DNA of 64,000 nt from Oscheius sp. JU75. Lineage: Eukaryota > Nematoda > Chromadorea > Rhabditida > Rhabditidae. Below the pieces are notes generated by a model. That model made no database searches. It had not been told where the DNA came from and saw nothing but the letters and a program-made list of their open reading frames with translations. Location of the stretch: contig JASJZC010000004.1 of NCBI GenBank assembly GCA_037178855.1, positions 682,001 to 746,000 on the forward strand. The letters are read 5' to 3'. This document shows positions 25,366 through 35,722 of the stretch, in pieces (within the stretch, counting starts at the first letter, position 1; every line of letters starts with the position of its first letter). Both the position numbers and the translations under genes were made by a program.

Positions 25366-26732
25366 ATGGACCAAGAAGTGAACCCACAGAAGAGGCCGTT
25401 GGACAATGGAGAGGGGCCGACCAAGAAGAAAGTCAGAGAAGAATGCCCAGTTGGTAGTTTTTTTTCGTTTCTTCTAATCCAAACTGTTTAGATCACGTAG
25501 CCTTCAAGATTCTCATTCCTTAAGCAGCTGTCGGATTAATTATTGGCAAGGGAGGGGAGTCGATGAAGCAGATGAAGAACGATTATCATTACCATGTCAA
25601 TATGAGCAGACCTGGCGATTTATATCCAGGTAGACTTGCCTTTCTTCGTGTCCAAAAAGTCAATCTAGGTACAAACGAGCGCACATGAACAATTATGGGA
25701 ACAGTTACAAACTGTACAGCTGTTCTTCGAATAATTGGCGAGAAAATACACGGAAAGGGCTGTGAAGTGCAAGAAGTCGACGCTTTTGACTTCTCGGGGA
25801 GCTGAGGTTTGTTCAGATTGTTTTCCGTGGAAAAAAAACTGGTTCAGATGAAAATAGTGGTTAGGAAAGACTCGGCCGGACTAGTGATCGGCAAGTCCGG
25901 GGCCAATATCAAGGAGATTCGCGACGAGTACGACGTCAAAATTCAAATTCATCCCAAGGCCGGCTCTCCAGAGGCTCAGAACACTCCAGAACGAGTGTTA
26001 GTCATCGTCAACGAGGACCAGAATGTGGGTTTTGCGGTAATTTCATTGGGAAGCATATTATTTTCAGAGTCTGATAGCAGCATGTGAGGCAGTCCTCCTC
26101 AAAATCGCCTCCGACCCGAATCACGCGAAGGACATCGAGCGCGAGCATGGAAGCTGGATGCCACAGCGACCACAGTCTCCCTACGCGTCTGGTGGCTTCT
26201 CAACAGCTCCTGGAGCCTCGATGGGTGGCTACGGCTACCAGAATGCACCTTCGTATCAGCCGAATGTACAGTCACAGCAGCCTTTGGGCGCGAGTGGACA
26301 GCGTTTCTCGATGAATCCATCCACGATGAGCAACGCGGAACTGCTGGCCTTCCTCGAGCAACTTCAGCTTGTTCTCAGGGGCAGCGGATTCACGGGTAGC
26401 GCCGTTACGGAGATTATGCAGGCTCTAAATGTAAACTCTTTGTTGGTTTTTAACAAAATGCCTTGAGATTCTGGCCAAGTACAACATTATGGCCTTGGGA
26501 CTCTGCTTCGGAGTAGTGGCCATGACCCAAATGCAAGCTGCCATGTCTGCAGGCTTGTCCGGTAGCGGAACCCTGCCGCAGCAACAGGAAATAGCCGGCA
26601 GAGCCGGAGGATTCGACAGCAGCTTAGGAAGCGCCAGCGCAGCGGTAATTTTATGCAACTTTTTGACCTATTTTCACTAGAATTCTTTACATAAAATAAT
26701 TTTTTCAGTCTTTCCCAGGATGGCAGAGCTAA
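25366..26732 (+). pseudogene. Decayed Nova-like KH gene (copy 1 of inverted duplication)
   Basis: Exon for exon this follows the minus-strand gene at 55010-56363: MDQEVNPQKRPLDNGEGPTK, DHVAFKILIP, GKGGESMKQMKNDYHYHVNM, NCTAVLRIIGEKI, MKIVVRKDSAGLVIGKSGAN, IKEIRDEYDVKIQIHPKAGS, then the Gln/Gly-rich part and SFPGWQS at the end (stop 26730). Introns are retained at the same places, so it arose by DNA duplication and not retrocopying. It carries at least three breaks in the first half: a TAA directly after KILIP (25519), a stop after TNERT, and another after DAFDFSGS. The third KH domain and C-terminal exons remain open, and a shorter product from MKIVVRKDSAG cannot be excluded. Its start lies about 165 bp from the transposon right end. 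Confidence 0.8.
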
Positions 26733-26904
26733 TCATTCTCGTCTAGACGAACATCCATATACTCTACCAAAATTTCCCAGTATTTCTCGCTCTCCCGTTT
26801 TTAATTTTTTGCCAAATGTTCAGATCTCTTTCTCATTCCCAGTGTCCCGATTGTAGTGTCTTCCAGCACCAGTTTTTCTGTGCTTCTTCCCAGATAAGGT
26901 GAAC

Positions 26905-27345
26905 TTTTTTATTTCAGCCTCTTCAAGAGAGCTTCCAGTCTTCTCGTACCTTAAAATGCTCCCCCTTCTTCGTGCATTCATGCAGGTTTACCCGGTTGTA
27001 GTACCAGTAGGTGTCGCCCTCGAAGAGGTATCCCTCTATGCTGTTATACAGATATTTCGTGCTGTTTTGACTGTTCAGACGGGTCCGGTGGTAGGCTAGC
27101 TTTTTCACCGCTCCTAAACTTGAAAACTCTTGAGTTTGGGATTTTTGAGGTACTCTTTTCCATGCTGTAGACGCAGAGCCAACTCGTGAAAAAACGGGTA
27201 TTTTGCGTAGTAATAGTGCAGGACGATGATGAAGCAATGTGTCCGATCTTTGCCACCCTTTGCTTGATTTGACTGAAAACTCGCGAATAATAGCCGACAT
27301 TCTTCTGGAACTCTAGGAATGCACGGTCTGCTGTCACATAGCTAT
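26905..27345 (-). pseudogene. Fragment of oac acyltransferase C-terminus
   Basis: The minus strand aligns in order with the last exons of the oac gene at 54340-54845: TADRAFLEFQKNVGYYS against TTDRAFLEFQRNLDYYS, LALRLQHGKEYLKNPKL against LAVRLQHGNSLEDLKRPK, then EGYLFEGDTYWYYNRVNLH against EEYLFEGDTYWYYNRANLH. The frame changes several times, the splice donor GTAAG has become GCGAG, and the end after GEHF has lost frame. No upstream part of the gene accompanies it. With the adjacent Nova-like pseudogene it repeats, inverted, the 54.3-56.4 kb arrangement. Confidence 0.75.
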
Positions 27346-27582
27346 ATCTTCAGCAACAACGTTCTCTTCGTTCCAGCATCCCCTTGCGTTCTCTCAGCAA
27401 ACATCCTTGTTTCCACTCTTTCTGACAGAACCTCGAAGGTTTTAGGGAACGAAGGGCAAACAGACCCATAATCAAATCAAAGCCTGTTTTTACAGAACTA
27501 ATTGAACGAAACGGATTGTAAAAATTGCATATATTTGAAAGGTATCGAAAGAAACACGCATAAATACATAGATGATGACCAG

Positions 27583-28984
27583 CTAGTACAAATTGAGGCA
27601 TACATGGGGTGGTATTTTGTGCAGATGTTTGTAGTCTTCGAACAGACCGACGAGGGCTTCACAGTAGCGGGCGTGAAGGGCGTCGATTTCGTCGTCCGAG
27701 GGGGTCAGATTCTTCTCCACTCTGCAACAGCTTCGATTGTGAACATTCTGCGAACAAAACTACCTGATGGGATTGCCCATAACGGACGTGATCGGCTTTC
27801 TGAACGGCAGCAAGCCGAACATTTTATTGAGGAGACCAGAGCCGTGGAAGAGTGGCGGACAGAATCCGACCATATTCTTGATTTTCGTCTGGATTGTGCG
27901 TAGCACGGATCCGGGAGGATTTGGTACCTGCTGGTACACGTCATTCTCGCCGAAATTGTACATCGGGACGAGATCAGCTCTGTATTCGAGTGTTTTAGGA
28001 CAAATTCTTGCACATGACTGACCCATGCATGATGGCGTACCGGCAGAATCCTCGTCTGGTCAGGATATTGAGATTGTGGGTGTCGGGACAGGCATCAAGC
28101 ATTTCGGTCGCTCCTCCAAGTACAATACAGACTGCTCGGCCTGAATTGACCAGATTTGTTGACTCAGTCAATCCGGAAAACGAACCTTTTCCTGGATTTT
28201 GAAGAAGATAGTTTAGAGATTCTTTAGATGACTCAACTCCGCCTAAAAATGAACAGTATTTTTTTCTGGTAAAGTTCAAACAAACCCAGGGCGATTCCGA
28301 CGTCTCTTCTGAATGGGAAATAGAACTGTCCATTCAGGGTCAGGATTGTCGACTCGAGACCGGGAAATTTCTCCGCAAAGCCGGTTCCGTTCGTCACCAT
28401 GTGAGTGAAGCCGCTGATTGATAGGACTCCGTGAGGATGGGACCTAAATCTTGCCAATTATACAACTTTCAGGGTTAAAACTGACCCAATGATGTAATTG
28501 CGGTCTGGAGGCAATTCCGCTGTCTTCACGAGTCTAATTGGGAAATAATCGGCGAAGTGGCGCCAGACAGTGTGATTCCTGTACCATTTCTGTAAAAAAA
28601 AGTCGTGATACCCGAATAGGAGTCACCTACCAGGCCTCCATAACTGCCTTCCCGAGGTGCTCGTCGGTTGTAAAAGGTCCAGAGGAAGTAAGCGGTAATT
28701 AGAGGCCAGAATCTTGTGCAAAGGAAGTAGAACGGCACCTAAGACAACGATGTTTTGCAGAAAGACAAGCAACTTACCCAAACAGATAAAATCGGCAGGA
28801 GGAGCCAGAGGAAAAGGAAGTGCATCACGGCCAGCGTCTGTAGACGACGTGGCCAGTCGATTTTCGGCAGAAGGGCAGCCAACGCCGTCCAGCTCCTCGA
28901 GTACATTGCCTTGGGAAAGTGTTTTCGAATTGAGTAATGAACAGTTTTAAAGAGAAAGAGAAGAGTGACAAAAACGAGTCCCAT
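27583..28984 (-). CDS. Diacylglycerol O-acyltransferase 2 family (DGAT2/MOGAT)
   Basis: The start at 28984 gives [20 protein letters not shown]; further exons encode [20 protein letters not shown], two membrane helices ([30 protein letters not shown]), [18 protein letters not shown], then the catalytic HPHG motif in [77 protein letters not shown] and the tail [20 protein letters not shown]. This is the full DGAT2 motif order. The enzyme adds a fatty acyl chain from acyl-CoA to diacylglycerol (or monoacylglycerol) at the ER and lipid droplet, the last step of triacylglycerol synthesis. Exons are short with 40-50 bp introns. Several DGAT2-like paralogues exist in nematodes, so substrate preference is open. 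Confidence 0.9.
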
Positions 28985-29311
28985 TACGAGTGAAATCAGG
29001 AGGTGAGATTATACGGTCAAGGTCGCCCTAATTTGTGTTTCAAAGGGATTATTTCCGGTTATGATTACTCACAGAACTTGTTTAGGGTTCAAACTAGGAC
29101 AGAGAAGGAGGAAACAGAGAAGAGGTGGTCTAGAAAAATGACTTCCAAACTGCGTGACAGATTCATTTCAGCACGCAAATGATGAATACAGCCGAAGAAT
29201 TAGCGCGCGATTTGAAAACTTCATTCTTTGCAATGTTACAACTATTTGCTCGTTCTCTCTCGCTCCATTTACCCCTACTTTGGCATAATCACTCCTTTTC
29301 AGATAGAAATA

Positions 29312-30911
29312 ATGTCTGCAATGATACCAGAACCGAATACCGTGCCTCCAGCAGCACCGGCTGAAGGACAACTTACCGAGGAGGTGTGCTACTTCATTTT
29401 TCTAGCCTTTCAAATAAATATCTTTTCAGGATCTTATCGAGATGAGGGAGCAGAGCTCCGGCCAGGGTAACAATGCAGGAGGTTCGTCTTATCCAATAAC
29501 TTCTTTTTCCTTCGGATCGAAACATGTTTCAGGCTCGGAAACAGCCGACGAGTCTATAATCAGCCTGGCGGACTCGTCCAGCAACTTCGACGAGCATGCT
29601 GGAGACGATTTTGACGAGGTCGGAACTGCTGATGAACCTGACGACAATTACGCAGTGAGTTTTTGCCTGTTTCTGTTCAAGCCCGCAATTGCAGGAACAA
29701 ATTTATAACGGCTGGGCATTCGGACGGGCCCGAACTCCGAACCCGAATCTGCCGAAAGACACGGTTCAAGTGCTCACCTGGCCGATGAATAAATCGGTCC
29801 CAGTCTGTCCGGAATGGTGCAACCAAGCCGACTGGAAGGATGCCGTCACCGCAGCGAAGGTCTACCTCATTGGGACGGCACATTTCAGGTAGTCTCCTCG
29901 CACCTTTGATCTGCAAACGGCCTTTTACAGCAAGGAGAGCCAAGAGGACGTGATTGAGACGATTCGGGCTGTCCAGCCCGACATCGTTATGGTGGAGCTG
30001 TGCCCCAGCAGGATTTCCATTCTTTCCATGGACGAGTCGACTCTGCTGAAGGAGGCCAAGGAGCTCAGCATGGAAAAGATGCGCAATATCATCAAGCAGA
30101 GCGGCATCGTACAGGGAATTCTCCACGTTATGCTACTGAGCATGTCAGCCCATATCACTCGACAGCTCTCGATGGCTCCAGGAGGCGAATTCCGCGCCGC
30201 TCATCGTGCTGTCATGCAGACACAGGTGATATTTTCGCTGTAAATGATACTAGATTAACTTCAGCTCTGCCGCCTCGTCCTCGGCGACCGTCCAATCCAC
30301 ATCACTCTTCAACGCGCCCTCGCTGCTCTGACCGTGTGGCAGAAGGTCAAGTTCTTCTTCCACGTCTGTTGCAGTCACTTCAACACAATCACACCTGAAG
30401 ACGTGGAGCGCTGCAAGCGACAGGATCTCTTAGAAGAGCTCCTAGCCGAGATGGCAGGCGATTTTCCCAAATTGAGCGAGGTTAACTTCTGGTTCAGGCT
30501 CCAGTAATTGAAAAGATTCAGATCTTCGTCCGCGAACGCGATCAGTACATGGTCTTCTCGCTGCAGCATACTCTAGCCTCGAATACGGCCCAAAAGTACC
30601 GGTCGTGGAGGCAGTTCCGGGAGGAAGAAGAAGGGGGTCAGGTCGAATGGCAGCCTCTCAGAGTCCGTTGCTCATTCTTCCCAGCTAAATCCAATTTCCA
30701 GATCGTAGCAGTCGTCGGAATCGGCCATACCCCGGGCATCGTAGCCAACTGGCAGAGCGAAATCAACATTGGCGAGTTGATTCGCGTCCCGCCAGCCAGT
30801 CGAGCCGGACAGATTCTCAAGTACACCGTGAGGGCAGCCATCTACGGAGCTGCCGGCTACCTTCTCTACAAGGGAGCCGGTCGTGTGGCTAGGAACTTTG
30901 TCAAGCTTTAG
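29312..30911 (+). CDS. TraB domain protein (TRABD-like)
   Basis: Starts MSAMIPEPNTVPPAAPAEG, ten bases after TTTTCAG. A long acidic disordered region (SLADSSSNFDEHAGDDFDEV) precedes the TraB/PrgY domain: AKVYLIGTAHFS with the conserved GTAH, IRAVQPDIVMVELCPSR, then KMRNIIKQSGIVQGI, LLSMSAHITRQLSM, LCRLVLGDRPIHITLQRALA, IFVRERDQYMVFSLQHTLAS and VVGIGHTPGIVANW, which gives the second conserved Gly-His pair. A C-terminal hydrophobic segment (AAIYGAAGYLLYKG) could anchor it, as reported for TRABD on the mitochondrial outer membrane. The fold is related to Tiki/erythromycin-esterase-type metalloproteins; the substrate is unknown. It is first in a head-to-tail run of four genes; the next start is 320 bp on. 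Confidence 0.88.
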
Positions 30912-31230
30912 GCAAGTTTTCTGCATTGTTCAAAACTTTTCGAGCTTCAGCTCTTTCACCGGGTCGTCTCGCTGCAGCAACAGTCCTCCTGCCAAATTGA
31001 CTCTCCCTATTTATGACTATTTAGAACACCATATGTTTTCTCTCCTCCCCTCGATTGTCAATGTGAGTATTAGCAACTAGGTCGATATCTCCTCTCTGTA
31101 TCCTCTAGCGAGTTTCATCTTGTACAATGAAGAATTACGAGCTTTCCTTTGAAACGTCGTCGTGTTCAGTGATCCTTGTTTACTTGGAAAGTTATGTAGA
31201 AGACCATGTAAGAGGATTCAGGCCACAAAA

Positions 31231-34200
31231 ATGACAGTAAAGAAGGAGGTTTGGAGCATCGATGCGGCGGCAATGTTTGCAGTAAATTTTTGTAATCGTT
31301 TCTCTGGCATTATCTGTGACTAATTTGACCAAAACCTTGATTTTAGAACCACAAGAACTTTCTTCTCTGGCAGAAAAACGGGGTAAATCTACAGCAGTAT
31401 GGAGGACTCGCCTGGGGACGGCCAGAGAAGAGAGAAATCGTGCAAGTGCTGTTCTTGACAGCCGAGGATATGACCAACACGACAGCTGAGCTTCTGACCA
31501 GCATTATGTCTGCCGGTTCGTTCTTTATCTAGTCAGTAAATCTTCCATGACGACTGTCCGAAAGCACCGCAGTCGTATATAGCTTAGGGGTTAGCGCTCT
31601 TAATTTGAAATCGAGAGACCTGGGTTCGATACGACGTTTTAGATTTTCTGAAAAATCAAAGGATGTCAATTCACGAGCCGTGTCCTCCTCTCCGTATGAT
31701 GTATTCTATAACTGGTGTGTTGCTGAAAGTTGTTTCGGCTCGAGCAATTCGTGTTCGACCCCTCAGCGATTTTTCAAACAAAAAGAAAGTATGAAAAATC
31801 CGGAAAAGAACGAGGTTTGCCACAAATTCTTCATCTTTATGCAGTTTGCGCAACACAAGGAGCTGGCCCCGACTCTACTTTTCCACAAAAGAAGGTTTCA
31901 GATCTTCAACTGGTGGCAAATCTAGCCATTGACGGCTTCGAGATTCCTCCGGTCAGTCTCAATCATTCAATCTTCCACCTCTCCGCAAGTCAAGAGGTAC
32001 GTATTCGGAAGATTCTGTCAAAAATCACCTATTTGTTTGCAGATTCTTGACCAGGGCGATGTGCCCGCTTTTTTGGACCGAAATGAGCAGCTGAAGGCGA
32101 CCCAGTTCACAAATCAAGGCGTCTCGCTGTACACCCGTGCCGGAATCGAGTTCAATCTTCGTGCTGGAGCCAAAGAAGGAGAAGATCTGGAAGCGGCTGC
32201 CAATCGCTATTTCGACGAGCTGGACCGGATAGTCTTCATCAATCAGCACAAGACCATCATCTTGAGTCGGAAGCCGGAAAACGAGGCAGTGACAAAGGTC
32301 CTGGACGAGCAAGCAAAGGGAGCCATGCAGGATAAGGTGTTCCTCTGTTTTGACCCTCTAATGTACAATTTCAGGATGCTATGGAGTTCACAGCGTACCA
32401 AAGTCTGTCCAGAAATACGAAAAACAACTCGGACAGTCCGAGACTTGTTCCCATGGCTCGAATCACCCGGGACGGGACCAAATATGTTGTCTATTCTGCC
32501 GTTCTCGTCCTCACTGTGCCCGTTTTCTGCGGCGATAACTCGAATCAGATCTACGAGCGCCTTCAAAATGCTTTGAGGCGTCAGATTCGAGCCGTAGTCT
32601 TGACTAATCTGGCAAGAATACAGGAAAAGGTACGGTTTTGTTGTTCTCCCTGAAAGAGGCCCTATTTCTAGCAAGGATTGGTCACGACAACGTCGGCTGT
32701 CTTCTGCCCACCCGGCTGGAGCAGCACGCTTCATCTACAGCTGCCAGATGTGCCGGCTGCTGAACAAAGTAGCCTTCTTCAATCAATCAATCTCTAACCA
32801 CTAGAAATGTTAAGAATCCTACCGTCTCCGCCTCCAGAAACTGCTTAATCTGAGCTGCACCAGTCCGTGTCTACGTCCAAGCCAGCAGATTCGATTCGGA
32901 GCCGCTGCTTCCAGACTCCTCAGGTCACCGCATGCCTCTATCAACAACTACAAGCCTCTGGGAAAAGTGTTCACCGTGAGAGGACCCTACAATTACCACC
33001 ATTACGCACAGGACAACTTTGATGATAACGGTATGCTTGTCTTTTTTGAAGATCTTGCGGTTCAAGGTCGGCTATCGCCCTTTTGGCGCTAATAATCTTG
33101 TAAATCAATCCTACTATCACCTTGGGACCCGTTTCCATGTCTTCCTCTTTTTAAAACAGTTTGGTGAAAAAGTTTGTATCCTATGTGGATTGAACCAGGT
33201 TCGTGCAGTTCGAGATGACGCCTCCTCCCAAGATCCCAATTGTCTCACGAAAACTTTGAAGCTCTGTAGCAATGTTTAAATCCTGGAAACCTTTAAATAT
33301 AATTGCATACTCTTACTCAGCTAAAAAAACTCTACAAAACGACACTTTAAAAAAAAATTTCGAATTCGGGTTCACTGCTCCAGACAGATGAGCAAACCGC
33401 TTAAAATGGATCTGATCGAGAAAACAGCATAATATTTTACTTTCCAGGCTGGGGATGTGCCTATCGCAGTCTACAGACCATCTGGAGCTGGCTCATCTTG
33501 AACGGTTATACCGAAAAGCCTGTCCCGACGCATCGCGAAATTCAAGAATGTCTGGTGAAGATTGGAGACAAGGAGGAAACGTTCATCGGCAGTCGCCAAT
33601 GGATCGGCTCGACGGAAATTGGCTTCGTTCTGGACGAACTGCTGGGCATTGAAAGCAAATTCATCACCACCGGATCCGGGGCCGACATGGCCGAGAAGTC
33701 CCGGGAGCTGGCTCATCATTTTGACACTGTAGGGAGTCCGGTTATGATTGGTAAGCTTTTTAATCATTGAACTTGACTATCACCCCGTTTGGGGTAAGGA
33801 TTTTTGAAACTTGTCAACTTCTCACCTCTGGAGCCTTTCATGACATTTTCTACTTAAAACATCTTGTTAAATGTTCCGGGTTATCTGGTTCGGGAGTTGG
33901 CGCCGCTTACCAATACGCTAATTTATTTACTTCAATTTATAAGTTATAGGGCTGTAACTCATTCCGTAGACAGAACACGATTGCACACTTTTACTAGGCT
34001 CACAAAACTACTTTCAGGCGGTGGACAGCTGGCTCATACGATTCTCGGCGTGGACTTTGACGAGAACACTGGTGACTGCCGATTCCTTGTCCTGGACCCG
34101 CACTACACCGGCAGCGAGGACATTCGAACTGTGACGACGCGCGGCTGGTGTCAATGGAAGCCGGCCAGCTTCTGGAAAACCGAACACTTCTACAACATGG

Positions 34201-34232
34201 TCTGTCCGCAGCCTCCGGCCAATAGCATCTAA
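31231..34232 (+). CDS. odr-8: UFM1-specific protease 2 (UFSP2)
   Basis: Exon 1 (31231-31281) encodes [17 protein letters not shown], exon 2 (31347-31515) [14 protein letters not shown], exon 3 starts at 31845; a long N-terminal region follows ([39 protein letters not shown]). The C-terminal peptidase C78 domain shows [20 protein letters not shown] with the catalytic Cys, [27 protein letters not shown] and [10 protein letters not shown] with the catalytic Asp and His. It matures pro-UFM1 and removes UFM1 from ER-bound targets; the C. elegans orthologue ODR-8 is needed for odorant receptor maturation. The intron at 31516-31844 is about seven times the local norm and holds a tRNA-like element. 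One splice (before [13 protein letters not shown]) uses a weak GTTAAG acceptor. Confidence 0.93.
31572..31635 (+). other. tRNA-like element in a UFSP2 intron
   Basis: TAGCTTAGGGG matches the Pol III A-box and GTTCGATAC matches the B-box. GTCGTAT at the start pairs perfectly with ATACGAC at the end, CTCTT pairs with GAGAG, and a TTTT follows at 31637. The anticodon loop is too long and the T-stem does not pair, so this is not a normal tRNA. It is a tRNA pseudogene or the head of a tRNA-derived SINE. A second B-box-like GTTCGACCC lies near 31757. Confidence 0.45.
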
Positions 34233-34487
34233 ACTTCTGTATAGTTATTTTAGTGTGATCCCGATATATAAACTGTTTTATTCTTTCATTCTTTTAAGGC
34301 CTACTTTTGGTCGAATCCTATGTCTATTTACTGATGTCGGATTACTACGTGATTGCGTATGCTGGGCGCCAAATTTCCAATGCCAGCGAGCCATTAATTC
34401 TCTCGAGTTTCTCACTTTGTTCATGCTATTTCTGACACCCAAAATGTCTATTTTTTACAGGGAAAATAACAGGTGAAGCTTCCAAAA

Positions 34488-35544
34488 ATGGCCGACTTTG
34501 ACACAGCTGTATGTCTCCTCTTTTTTTCCTCGATAACTCCAGCTTTTCAGGATCAGACGTCTCTCTATAGCATCAAGGGAATAGTCGTGCTCGATCAGGA
34601 TGGGAAGCGCATTGTTGGCAAGGTTATCTCTACTATTTATAGCGCGATGGTCGTGGAGGACTCTGTTTGTCCGCGTGCGAGGAACACAATTTATTTGTAG
34701 TTAATTTTTGCCAAAAGTTTTGCTAGTCACCTCTGTAGATCGAGATAGAACGAGTTGTTCGTGAAACAAGTCACGCTGTAGAATAAGAATAGCTTGCTAC
34801 GAAGCTGTCTTTAGGCAAATGGTTTAAAATCTTAAATCTGGTTAATAGCCTGATATTTTCAGTATTACGACAAAAATAACTTCGGGACGCCAAAGGAGCA
34901 GAAGGCTTTCGAGAAGAGTCTTCTCCAGAAAACAAGCCGCAATTCTAGCTGTAAGTCTTCTTTCATATTCTCTCCTGTCTATTTAGAGTCCTTTAAATTT
35001 GCTGTGGGTTACTAAGAGCCTCCATTTCGAATTATTCGAGTAACTGACAGGTTGACAATAAGTTCAACCTTAAAGGGAAGATAGACAAAGATAGAGTTGT
35101 TAGGTGAATGACGAACCTCATTTTCAGGCGAAATTCTGCTTCTTGACGGCGTCACGGTCATCTACAGATCCAACGTTGATCTTCATTTCTACGTGCTCGG
35201 CAGCAGTCGCGAGAACGAGCTCGTACTGGAATCAGTCCTAAACTGTTTTTACGATGCCATCTCAACCGTCCTGCGCAAAAATGTGGAGAAGAAGACCCTG
35301 ATCAGCAGCATGGACACGTGTCTTCTCATCTTGGACGAACTCTGCGACGATGGGTATCCTTTTTTATGCAAATTTTGTTCAAAAATACCTTAGGATCATT
35401 CTGGAGACGGATCCGACGGCTGTCGTCTCGCGATGTGCTCTCCGCGGCGACGAGATCCACTTCAGCGATCACACGATCTCGCAAGTCGGCAAATCGTTCA
35501 TGGAATCGGCCAAGGAACAGATCAAGTGGTCTCTGCTGAAGTAA
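34488..35544 (+). CDS. copz-1: Coatomer subunit zeta (COPI)
   Basis: Five exons (34488-34508, 34551-34622, 34863-34950, 35128-35353, 35394-35544) give 185 residues, near the usual 177-180. Conserved stretches: [78 protein letters not shown] and [16 protein letters not shown]. Zeta-COP is the small longin-fold chain that pairs with gamma-COP in the COPI coat for Golgi-to-ER and intra-Golgi vesicles. TTTTTTACAG at 34460 is a likely trans-splice site and AATAAA lies at 35614. The gene follows UFSP2 by 255 bp and precedes orc-2 by 178 bp on the same strand; in C. elegans copz-1 and orc-2 are also close neighbours (cosmid F59E10). Confidence 0.95.
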
Positions 35545-35722
35545 TAGCCTTCAGACAAACTTTTTAACGACCTGTGATATGTATTTTTCGCCCTGTGTTC
35601 GAATACCGATCAAAATAAAGCTTTTTTTTCATGTTTACTTATTTGAAGTAAATCTTGATTGTATTCTCGTTGTTTACCTCCTTTGTCATGAAAGTATGGT
35701 CTAGATGAACTATGTCTCCCAG

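Noticed and set aside
31605-31925. Long plus-strand open frames in the UFSP2 intron
   Set aside because: They cross the tRNA-like unit and the true exon 3 boundary (31845); only the part after 31845 is coding by phase and family match.
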